A stretch of 48,602 bases of DNA from Anaerolineae bacterium (lineage in GTDB: Bacteria; Chloroflexota; Anaerolineae; Aggregatilineales; Phototrophicaceae), in the NCBI GenBank assembly GCA_026645945.1, contig JAPKMO010000023.1, positions 1 to 48,602 on the forward strand. Direction: 5' to 3'. The translations under genes and the position numbers were made by a program. Of the stretch, positions 40,855 to 47,705 are shown in pieces. A model generated the notes under the pieces. That model made no database searches. It had not been told where the DNA came from and saw only the letters and a program-made list of their open reading frames with translations. Within the stretch, counting starts at the first letter, position 1; each line of letters starts with the position of its first letter.

Positions 40855-42024
40855 ATGGCGAACAGCGTTTACTTCAGCGATACCAGCAGCGAACTGCAAG
40901 ATTTACGTCCGGTCATCGTCGAGCGCATTCAGGCGGCGGGGCTGATTCCGGTCTGGCTGGAGGAAACCGAGCGCCATTCGCCGGACATGCTGGAACACCT
41001 GCGGCGGAAAATCGGGTCGGCAACGGCTTTCATCAGCCTGGTCACTTACCGGCGCGCCTGGGAGACGGCAGGCGGCAGGGCGCTGGCGGAAGTCGAATAC
41101 GAGATCGCGCGCGAGTACGGCAAGCCGCTGGCCGTCCTGCTGCCCAGGCCGGGCAGCGAAATGGCGATGTACCTGCGGCGGCGAGCCTTCAACCAGTCCG
41201 GCGAACAGCGCGAGGCGCAGGAAGCCTTCTGGGGGCGGCTGCTGGACGACGGCGCGGCCACCACCTTCGATGACGAAACCGATCTGCTGCTCAAACTGGA
41301 ACGCATTCTGGAAAGCTGGTCGGCGGTCGAACCGCTTGTCCCCCAGGCCGCGTCCGCAATGCCGCCGCCCCCGGCGCCGGCGCCCGCCGCGCCCGGCCAG
41401 GCCCGCGAAACCGCGCGCGGTTTGGCCCTGGGCGAGCCGGAAATCGAAACGCTGGCAGAGCGCATCGCCGCTAAAACCGCCGCGCGGCTGGATGACTTGC
41501 AAACCCGCCGCCAGGCCGACCTGGCCGAACAGGCGCTGAAGGTTAACGACGCGCTGCGCGTGTGGCCGGGCGAACTGGTGTTTGGCCGGCCCTCAAAAGG
41601 GCGGCAGTTCCAGAGCGATGTGTTTGTGATTATGCCGTTCGCAGCACAGTTCGCCGGGGTTTATGCCGATGTTATCAAACCGCTGGCGGCGGAACTGGGG
41701 CTGACGGTTTTACGCGGCGACGAACTTTCCTCCTCGCGTGGTTCGATCATGGAAGAAGTATGGGCGGCGCTGAATGCCTGCCGCTTCGTGATTGCCGAAA
41801 TCACCGGCGGCAACGACAACGTATTTTACGAACTGGGTATCGCGCACACTCTGAACAAACCGGCGCTGCTCATTACCCAGGCCGCCGCGCCGGAAAACGT
41901 GCCGTTCGACATCCGCCACCTGCGTTACATCGTCTACAGCGCCCAGGACGGTGCGAAACTGCGCGACGATCTGCGGACGGCCATCACGCGGCTGCTGACG
42001 GAACTTTCTGACGGGGGTATGTAG
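40855..42024 (+). CDS. DUF4062 / nucleoside-2-deoxyribosyltransferase-like (TIR-like) fusion protein
   Basis: A 389-residue cytosolic protein with two Rossmann-like halves. Residues 3-100 match DUF4062 (SVYFSDTSSELQDLRPVIVE, ATAFISLVTYRRAWE, ALAEVEYEIAREYGKPLAVL). Residues 165-180 are a Pro/Ala linker, and 195-230 a probable coiled coil. Residues 252-389 resemble the TIR-like/NDT-like domain (DVFVIMPFAAQFAGVY, CRFVIAEITGGNDNVFYELGIAHTLNKPALLI) with conserved E326 in FYELG, the usual catalytic Glu position for NAD or nucleoside cleavage. Such architectures occur in immune and conflict proteins. No sensor partner is adjacent; the broken Uma2 gene lies 39 bp upstream. Function is inferred. Confidence 0.78.
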   Translation: MANSVYFSDTSSELQDLRPVIVERIQAAGLIPVWLEETERHSPDMLEHLRRKIGSATAFISLVTYRRAWETAGGRALAEVEYEIAREYGKPLAVLLPRPGSEMAMYLRRRAFNQSGEQREAQEAFWGRLLDDGAATTFDDETDLLLKLERILESWSAVEPLVPQAASAMPPPPAPAPAAPGQARETARGLALGEPEIETLAERIAAKTAARLDDLQTRRQADLAEQALKVNDALRVWPGELVFGRPSKGRQFQSDVFVIMPFAAQFAGVYADVIKPLAAELGLTVLRGDELSSSRGSIMEEVWAALNACRFVIAEITGGNDNVFYELGIAHTLNKPALLITQAAAPENVPFDIRHLRYIVYSAQDGAKLRDDLRTAITRLLTELSDGGM

Positions 42025-42030
42025 CAGCCG

Positions 42031-42582
42031 CTATTCGCCGCGCGCCGACTCCAACCGCGCGCGCGCCCGCGCCAGCCAATCCGGCGCGCCGTCATCCAGG
42101 CCGCTGAGAAACAGCAGCACGCGCCGGGCGATGATGGCTTCCACCTCATCCGGGTCGTGTTCTACCAGATCAAACAGGTAGGGTACGTGGCGTTGGTCGC
42201 CCAGGACGGCCAGCAGCGCCGCCCCCGCGCCGATGCGGATTTCGGCGTTGGTTTTCTGGTTGGCGATCTCCAGAAATTCGGCGGTGCTGTGCCATCCGGG
42301 TATGGCGTCCAGGTCGGCGGCCAGCGATTCCCGGAACGACAGCCCCCACCCTGCCAGAACTGCCTCGCTTTCCGCGATGACAGCCGCCAGCGCGGCGACG
42401 ACTGCCCGCGCCATTTCGCCGGGGGCAGCACGCGCCGCCGCATCCTGCGCGATGGTCTGGGCGTCGGCATCGCTCAGGTCGAGTCCCTGGGCGGCCAGTG
42501 GGCGTTTAAACTGTTTGAGCAGGACGGCCACCAGGGTTTCAAACGGCCAGGTGGCCGCCGGGCTGGTACGGTCGAAAGCCAT
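42031..42582 (-). CDS. Hypothetical helical-repeat (HEAT-like) protein
   Basis: About 183 residues from ATG 42582, 14 bp after the SET gene stop. Strongly alpha-helical and Ala/Leu-rich. Residues near the C-terminus, IRIGAGAALLAVLGDQRHVPYLF then EVEAIIARRVLLFL, resemble paired helices of HEAT-type repeats. There is no signal peptide, Cys or catalytic motif. A longer frame to 42765 overlaps the SET gene and is not used. It probably belongs to the transglutaminase-SET transcript. Function unknown. Confidence 0.7.
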   Translation of the reverse strand: MAFDRTSPAATWPFETLVAVLLKQFKRPLAAQGLDLSDADAQTIAQDAAARAAPGEMARAVVAALAAVIAESEAVLAGWGLSFRESLAADLDAIPGWHSTAEFLEIANQKTNAEIRIGAGAALLAVLGDQRHVPYLFDLVEHDPDEVEAIIARRVLLFLSGLDDGAPDWLARARARLESARGE

Positions 42583-42596
42583 CGGCGCGGGCCGTT

Positions 42597-43148
42597 TCAA
42601 GCCGTTTCGGGCAGCGGGTGCGCGCCGTTGCTGCGCGCTGCGGCGTGCTGCCGTTCGATGCGGCGCTGGAGGTAGGGCGAAAAATGCCCCTGATAGCGCG
42701 CTTGCAGCTCCGGCAGTTTCCAGTCGTCGCCGGTCACGCGGCCCCGGCAGTTGGGCGCGCCACACCGGCAGTCGAATTCATCGTAGGGGCTGCCGTCGGA
42801 CATGGCGTAGTCGTAACAGATTTCCTCGCCAGGCTGAATATCCCGCAGCGCCACCAGCGCGATCTGGCCGCTGAGGCCCGCGTTTGGGTCGCAGGAATGG
42901 TTGATGAAGTCAGAAGGTTCGGTGCGGGCGGGGGCCAGGAACAAATCGTCCTCCACCTGAAGGCTGTGGCTTTGCGCCAGCGGCGGCAGCCGGCGCAGCG
43001 CCTCCAGGTTCACCACTATGCCCGTCCACACCACCAGCAGTTCCCCGGCGGCGATGGCCTGGCGGGCAAAAACACCAAAAGCGCCCTTCCGTTCCAGCGG
43101 GCGAACTTCCAGGCGCGGCGATAGGTAAGATGCGGGTTGGTCGTCCAA
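42597..43148 (-). CDS. SET-domain protein with post-SET zinc motif
   Basis: About 183 residues: a compact bacterial SET domain, the fold of protein-lysine methyltransferases. Blocks are KGAFGVFARQAIAAGELL (AdoMet side), FINHSCDPNAG (pseudoknot with AdoMet-binding N-H), GEEICYDYAMS (catalytic Tyr) and a post-SET DCRCGAPNCRG zinc cluster. The start is taken as TTG 43148, because AAGGAG is 5 bp before it; GTG at 43154 overlaps that site. The protein that would be methylated is unknown. It is second in a three-gene minus-strand series. Confidence 0.88.
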   Translation of the reverse strand: MDDQPASYLSPRLEVRPLERKGAFGVFARQAIAAGELLVVWTGIVVNLEALRRLPPLAQSHSLQVEDDLFLAPARTEPSDFINHSCDPNAGLSGQIALVALRDIQPGEEICYDYAMSDGSPYDEFDCRCGAPNCRGRVTGDDWKLPELQARYQGHFSPYLQRRIERQHAAARSNGAHPLPETA

Positions 43149-43201
43149 GATCACTCCTTGTATTTAACAGCGCGGCATACAGGATAACGGCGCGGGCCGG
43201 A

Positions 43202-44059
43202 TTAAGGCTGCCAGCCGGGCGGCACGCGCAGGCGGTCATCGTTTTCGTACAGGGCGCGTACTTCAGGGAAAACCGCGTTGCCCGCCAGCGAAAGCTCGGC
43301 CAGGCGGTCAATTTGTTCGGCGTCTGCGGCGGCCTCCTGGTCGCTGGCGGCGATCCAGCCCCAGTCATCCCAGGGCAGGATTTCGACCTTGTTGAGCGCC
43401 AGAAAGTCGCGCACGACGTTGCCCCGGATGAACGCCAGGCCATGCATGTCGAAAATGCCAAAACGGGTGGGGTCGGCGCCCTCGCGGCGGGCCATCAGCC
43501 AGGCTTTGCCGCCGGTGATGAACTGGTCGCGCGGCACGTCGAAGGTGTCGAAGCCGACGCCCAGCGCCTGCTGCTGGAAGGCATCAAGCTGGGCGTCCAC
43601 CAGAAACCAGCGCGCCAGCTGCGTATCCCAGATTTCGCATACCCAGTGATCTTCGTAATGGTCGGGCAAAAAATACGCGCCGAAACCGGCCCGCGCCCGT
43701 GCCGGCACGCCCTGATGCCGCAGCATGGCGCACAGCATCACCGAAAAATCGCGGCAGTTGCCGACCAGCCGCCGGTCGAGCGGGCGTTCTTCGGTCAGCG
43801 GGCGGTCGTCCAGTTCCAGCAGGCGTTTGAGCTTTTTTGTCACCGGGCGCAGGTTAACCTCCTGCTTGCGCTCCTCGGTCAGCGTGAGGCCGTACCGTTC
43901 CGCCCAGAAGATATGCGCCATCAAACCCTGAACGATTTTAACCAGGGACGGCAGATCGGGCGGCAGGCGGTCGAAGTGGGCGGCGTATTCGCCTGGATCG
44001 GTCATCAGGCCGGGCGCGGTGTAATAGGTCTGGGGAGTGTCGGAAACCATAACAGGCAC
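43202..44059 (-). CDS. Transglutaminase-like cysteine protease-fold protein
   Basis: A 285-residue cytosolic protein with a transglutaminase-like core. The catalytic triad is C102 (VGNCRDFSVML), H138 (YEDHWVCEIWD) and D155 (WFLVDAQLD). The region RHQGVPARARAGFGAYFLP between them is typical. There is no signal peptide. GTG 44059 or ATG 44050 is the start; the sequence does not decide. The SET gene follows after about 50 bp on the same strand. Peptidase, amidase or cross-linking activity are all possible. Confidence 0.87.
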   Translation of the reverse strand: MPVMVSDTPQTYYTAPGLMTDPGEYAAHFDRLPPDLPSLVKIVQGLMAHIFWAERYGLTLTEERKQEVNLRPVTKKLKRLLELDDRPLTEERPLDRRLVGNCRDFSVMLCAMLRHQGVPARARAGFGAYFLPDHYEDHWVCEIWDTQLARWFLVDAQLDAFQQQALGVGFDTFDVPRDQFITGGKAWLMARREGADPTRFGIFDMHGLAFIRGNVVRDFLALNKVEILPWDDWGWIAASDQEAAADAEQIDRLAELSLAGNAVFPEVRALYENDDRLRVPPGWQP

Positions 44060-44120
44060 TTTCTCTACGGGAGATCGTAATACGCCGGCGACGGCGGCCA
44101 GGTTGGATTCTACACCGGCT

Positions 44121-45116
44121 TCAGCCGCCGGACAACCACCGCTGGACGGCCATCACGCCGCGCAGGTTGCGCTCGAACTCGCTGTCACGGGTGCCGGAAA
44201 GTTCCACGTCCACCGATGGGATCCCCTGGCCGTCGAACCAGTTGGGTGCCGTACCGGTGACCTGGTAGGCGGTGAAGGGCTGGCCGTAGGGATAGCCCGC
44301 CGCCTCGCCCAAAACGGCAGCCAGCGTCCACGATACGCCGCCGCCGGGACAGTCCCCGGCGAAAACGCCGCGCGCGGCGCTGTGATAAAAAATGGCCGCC
44401 GCCGGGCGCAGTTCGTTTGCCAGGGCGGCCAGCGCCCGCGTCTCCGGCTCGGAAAACGGCCCCGCGCCGGGGTTGACCTGCCGGCTGCGCCAGTACGCCT
44501 GCGCCGACCATTCGCAGCTCCAGTTGCGGTTGAGGTCTACCCCGCTGGCGTTAAAACGCCCGTCGGCCACCCGCCCCTGGGCGAATCCATCCGGGTTGGC
44601 AGCCGGAATCAGCACCAGAGTTATGTCCGGCAGCACGTCGCCGGGGCTGCGCTCGAAGTGGGCGACCAGTTCGTTGAGCAGGGTGATGGTATTGGCTTCG
44701 TAACCGGCGTGGATGCCGCCCACCAGCAGCAGCGTTTGCCGCCCGCTGCCAAAACGCCAGGCCAGGATGTCCCGCCCGCCGGCGGACTGGCCGACGGTGA
44801 AAACATGGCGCGGACGGGCGGACAGGTCGGCGGCGGCGATTCCTACGGACGGATTGGCCGGCAGCGGTGTGATGGGCGGCGGCGCGGGCGTGTCGGACGC
44901 CGGCGGCAGAATGATGCCGCGCGGCGTGTGGGTGGCGCGCGGCGCGGCTAGCACAGCGGGCGTAGGCGTGCCGGTAGGGACTTCTGTTAAGACTAAAGTC
45001 GGCTGGCAAGCGGCGGCAGATACGAGTATGATTAACGCAAAGCGGTTATATACCGGCTGCCCCGTGTGCCGGCGCCGAAGGTGGTGTATGATGTCTCGAA
45101 TCCAGGCTGCCTTCAT
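44121..45116 (-). CDS. M14-family zinc carboxypeptidase, lipoprotein
   Basis: A 331-residue exported M14 peptidase. A long n-region precedes [12 protein letters not shown] with a lipobox Cys, then a Thr/Pro spacer. The zinc motif is in [12 protein letters not shown] (HxxE), with [14 protein letters not shown] and GVDLNRNW; the third ligand His is in AIFYHSA and the catalytic Glu in [14 protein letters not shown]. In this frame the only start before the lipobox is ATG 45116, so its 5' end overlaps the divergent lipoprotein gene by 29 bp. Likely role: trimming peptides or murein stems outside the cell. It contains one of the two GGATCC sites in the window. Confidence 0.88.
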   Translation of the reverse strand: MKAAWIRDIIHHLRRRHTGQPVYNRFALIILVSAAACQPTLVLTEVPTGTPTPAVLAAPRATHTPRGIILPPASDTPAPPPITPLPANPSVGIAAADLSARPRHVFTVGQSAGGRDILAWRFGSGRQTLLLVGGIHAGYEANTITLLNELVAHFERSPGDVLPDITLVLIPAANPDGFAQGRVADGRFNASGVDLNRNWSCEWSAQAYWRSRQVNPGAGPFSEPETRALAALANELRPAAAIFYHSAARGVFAGDCPGGGVSWTLAAVLGEAAGYPYGQPFTAYQVTGTAPNWFDGQGIPSVDVELSGTRDSEFERNLRGVMAVQRWLSGG

Positions 45117-46152
45117 CTTCGTACTGCTGCTCCTGGCGGCTTGCCAGCCTCAGGCGGAGGAGATCGTTGATCTGCCGACGCTGGCGGTGCTGCCCAGCCT
45201 GACGCCCAGCAACACGCCGACGTTCACGCCGACGGCGACCGATACGCCCACGCCGACGGCCACTTTTACGCCGACGGCGACCGATACGCCCACGCCGACG
45301 GCCACTTTTACGCCGTCGCTGACGCCGACCTTCACCATCACGCCGACGTTTACCATCACGCCCACGTTCACACCAACCAATACCCCGACGCCGACGGAGA
45401 CCTCCACTGCTTCGCCAACGCCAAGTACGCCCCAGATTATCACATTTACGGCCAGCGCCACCAGTGTCGCGCCCAACACGAGCATCACGCTGACGTGGCA
45501 GACGATTTCCGACACGGCGCGTATTGACCAGCTCAACCAGCAGGGGGCCGTCGTGCAGACGTTTTCGGTCGTGCCGTCCGGCCAGCTTCCGGTATCGGTT
45601 CCGGGCAACCTGGGGCGGCTGGTGGTCTACCGGCTGGTGGCGATACGCGGCGGTCAGGAAGCCACCGCCTCCGTGCCGATCACGATACAGTGTTCCATCG
45701 GCTGGTTTTTCGGCAACGAGTTCGCCCCGCCGGGTTCGGGGTGTCCGACGGCGGTGGGCGCTATCGGGCAGGGGGCGTTCCAGTCGTTCGAGCGCGGGTT
45801 TATGGTGTACGTCAATGCCAACGGCCTGAACACCATTTACGGCTTGCAGGCGCAGAACAACCTGTACATCGGTTATACCAACGGCTGGGATGGCACGACC
45901 AGCTATACCTGTTTCGGCACGCCGCCGGGCGGGCTGCTGGCCCCGCAGGAATTGTTCGCCTGGGCGTTCTGTAATACCAACGCGCCTATCGGCTCGTGGA
46001 CTGGGGCGCTGGGGTGGGCCACCTCCGGCCTCAACCGGGACCAGCGCACCATCCAGTTTGAAGAAGGCACGGGCGCGTTTTACATTGACGCGCCGGTGGG
46101 CGTGTTCCGCCTCAGCGGCTCGCAGACCCGCACCTGGACGAAAATCAAGTGA
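45088..46152 (+). CDS. Lipoprotein with Thr/Pro repeat spacer and C-terminal beta domains
   Basis: A 354-residue exported protein. Signal peptide [15 protein letters not shown] ends in a lipobox Cys. Residues about 45-115 are a Thr/Pro spacer made of repeats, including two tandem 42-bp units (45226-45309, [14 protein letters not shown]) and TFTITP repeats. A PKD/Ig-like segment follows ([20 protein letters not shown]), then an unknown C-terminal domain with four Cys ([35 protein letters not shown]). AAGG lies before ATG 45088. The spacer would hold the C-terminal domain away from the membrane. Ligand unknown. Confidence 0.83.
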   Translation: MMSRIQAAFIFVLLLLAACQPQAEEIVDLPTLAVLPSLTPSNTPTFTPTATDTPTPTATFTPTATDTPTPTATFTPSLTPTFTITPTFTITPTFTPTNTPTPTETSTASPTPSTPQIITFTASATSVAPNTSITLTWQTISDTARIDQLNQQGAVVQTFSVVPSGQLPVSVPGNLGRLVVYRLVAIRGGQEATASVPITIQCSIGWFFGNEFAPPGSGCPTAVGAIGQGAFQSFERGFMVYVNANGLNTIYGLQAQNNLYIGYTNGWDGTTSYTCFGTPPGGLLAPQELFAWAFCNTNAPIGSWTGALGWATSGLNRDQRTIQFEEGTGAFYIDAPVGVFRLSGSQTRTWTKIK

Positions 46153-46168
46153 GCAGCAGGCGGCCAGC

Positions 46169-46738
46169 GTGAACCCGACCCTGATTCTGTTCGCCGGAAT
46201 GCCCGGCAGCGGCAAAACTACGCTGGCGCGGATGCTGGCGCGCGAGTTAAACATCCCGGTATTCGCCAAAGACCGCATCCAGCGCGTGCTGCGCGACCAC
46301 AACCTGGCGGACGCCTCCAGCGGCGATGGTTATTACATCATCCTGGATATGGCCGATGAGCAGCTTTCGCTGGGTTTGAGCGTCATCCTGGACGCGACCT
46401 TCCCGCTCGATCACTTCCGCACCGTCGCCAGTGAGATCGCCGCCCGCCACAGCGCCAATTTCGCCGCCATTTACTGCACCTGCTCCGACGATACGGTGTG
46501 GCGGGAGCGCATGACCCACCGCGTCCAGTATGTGCCGGGCTGGAAGCCAGTCGGCTGGGACGACGTGGTGCGGATGCGCGATTATTACCAGCCCTGGAAC
46601 GATAACGCGCTGGTGGTGGATTCGCTGCACTTGCCGGAGGAGAACTTCCCGAAGGTGCTGGAATATGTTCAGCAGGCCGGGCCGCGCGTGTACACGGCAG
46701 TGCAGCCCCTGCCGGAGCGCGACCGACGCAAACGTTAA
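46169..46738 (+). CDS. P-loop kinase (AAA_33-type)
   Basis: About 189 residues from GTG 46169; no other start is available before the P-loop. Walker A is FAGMPGSGKTTLARML. Further blocks are NIPVFAKDRIQRVL, VILDATFPLDHFRTVAS and AIYCTCSDDTVWRERMTHR, typical of the AAA_33/zeta-like kinase group that phosphorylates small molecules or sugar nucleotides. The protein is soluble and starts 17 bp after the lipoprotein stop. Without a nearby antitoxin it is not assigned as a toxin. Substrate unknown. Confidence 0.85.
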   Translation: MNPTLILFAGMPGSGKTTLARMLARELNIPVFAKDRIQRVLRDHNLADASSGDGYYIILDMADEQLSLGLSVILDATFPLDHFRTVASEIAARHSANFAAIYCTCSDDTVWRERMTHRVQYVPGWKPVGWDDVVRMRDYYQPWNDNALVVDSLHLPEENFPKVLEYVQQAGPRVYTAVQPLPERDRRKR

Positions 46739-46798
46739 GACTGCCGCTTGGCTGCAACGCGCGGCCCTCTTTTTCGTATACCGAATAGTGTACACTAA

Positions 46799-46878
46799 GA
46801 ACCTATCCATAAACCGATTGATCTGATAGCAGAACAGTGGGCTTAAGCCCACTGTCTGGTAGGTTTACGGATAAACTC
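46799..46878 (+). repeat. 80-bp MITE-like element, copy E
   Basis: Same element with perfect TAA duplications (46796-46798 and 46879-46881). The left end GAACCTATCCATAAACC is the variant shared with copy A. Confidence 0.92.
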
Positions 46879-46885
46879 TAAGCAC

Positions 46886-46924
46886 CCTCACCCCTAACCC
46901 CTCTCCATTGGAGAGGGGGTGAGG
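46886..46924. repeat. Hairpin-forming C/G-rich repeat
   Basis: CCCCTCTCC-ATT-GGAGAGGGG with outer arms CCTCACC/GGTGAGG directly after MITE copy E. No T-tract follows. It is probably a dispersed repeat, with a possible RNA hairpin ahead of the lipoprotein gene. Confidence 0.6.
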
Positions 46925-46988
46925 TCATCGAAAACCGTTAGACAGTGGTTTAAACCGTGCTGCGTTTCACTTGCGGAAGGATGACGTT

Positions 46989-47705
46989 GTGCGACGTTTT
47001 GTCATTGTGTTACTGCTGCTCAGTTTTGGATGCACCGGCGCGCCTACCGAAGCGCCGCCCGACCCGCAGCAGCTTTTGACTCAGGCGGCAGCCAATATCC
47101 GTCAGACCGAGACATTTCGGATGACGGTCGAGCGCACCGGCAGAGAATACTACATCAACACCGATTACGGATATGCCGAATTCCGGCGGGCGGACGTGCA
47201 GTACGCCGCGCCGGATACCATCCAGGCCGGGGTGCGCGTGGTGGCCGCCGGCCTGCCGATTGACCTGGAAATTTTTTTCCGGGGGCAGGATCAATGGCTG
47301 CGCGGCATCTGGACGAATAATGCCTGGGTTCGGCTGGCCTTTGTGCCGGGCTTCACCCCGGCGGCGCTGATGGCGGCGGAAACCGGCTTTCAGGCGGCCA
47401 TCAAGGCGCTGACCGGCTTGCAGATGATCGGCAGCGAGCAGTTGGTGGACGGCACGCCGGTTTACCACATCAAAGCCGAGGCGGCCGGCGAGGACGTTTC
47501 GGCTTTTATGGCCGGTTTGATTCAGGTCACGGGGCAGGTGGTGGCGGATGTGTTCATCCACCGCGAATCGCTGCTGCCGGTGCGGTTCGAGATCGTCCAG
47601 CCGGAAGGCGCGGGCGCGGAGGATGCCGAACCGACGGTCTGGGAGATTGAGGTCTACGACTTCGACCAGCCCGCCCGCCTGGACGACCCGGAAGCGGCCT
47701 CATGA
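46989..47705 (+). CDS. LppX/LprG-like lipoprotein
   Basis: About 238 residues from GTG 46989, which has GGAAGG 8 bp before it; TTG 46971 is an alternative. The signal peptide VRRFVIVLLLLSFGC ends in the lipobox Cys. The mature part begins with AAANIRQTETFRMTVERTG, the usual first helix and strand of LppX/LprAFG-type lipid-binding lipoproteins, and continues with APDTIQAGVRVV and alternating strands. In mycobacteria this fold carries lipids across the envelope. The stop overlaps the ATG of the transporter gene, a pairing also known for LprG and its MFS partner, which supports lipid export. Confidence 0.8.
   Translation: MRRFVIVLLLLSFGCTGAPTEAPPDPQQLLTQAAANIRQTETFRMTVERTGREYYINTDYGYAEFRRADVQYAAPDTIQAGVRVVAAGLPIDLEIFFRGQDQWLRGIWTNNAWVRLAFVPGFTPAALMAAETGFQAAIKALTGLQMIGSEQLVDGTPVYHIKAEAAGEDVSAFMAGLIQVTGQVVADVFIHRESLLPVRFEIVQPEGAGAEDAEPTVWEIEVYDFDQPARLDDPEAAS

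Noticed and set aside
43130-44080. A 316-codon open frame on the plus strand
   Set aside because: Antisense shadow of the transglutaminase-like gene with its catalytic triad.
45046-46302. A 418-codon open frame on the minus strand rich in Arg
   Set aside because: Antisense shadow of the Thr/Pro-rich lipoprotein and kinase genes; low-complexity product.
46169-46738. Zeta-type toxin
   Set aside because: The P-loop kinase fold is shared, but there is no adjacent antitoxin gene and the neighbour upstream is an exported lipoprotein.
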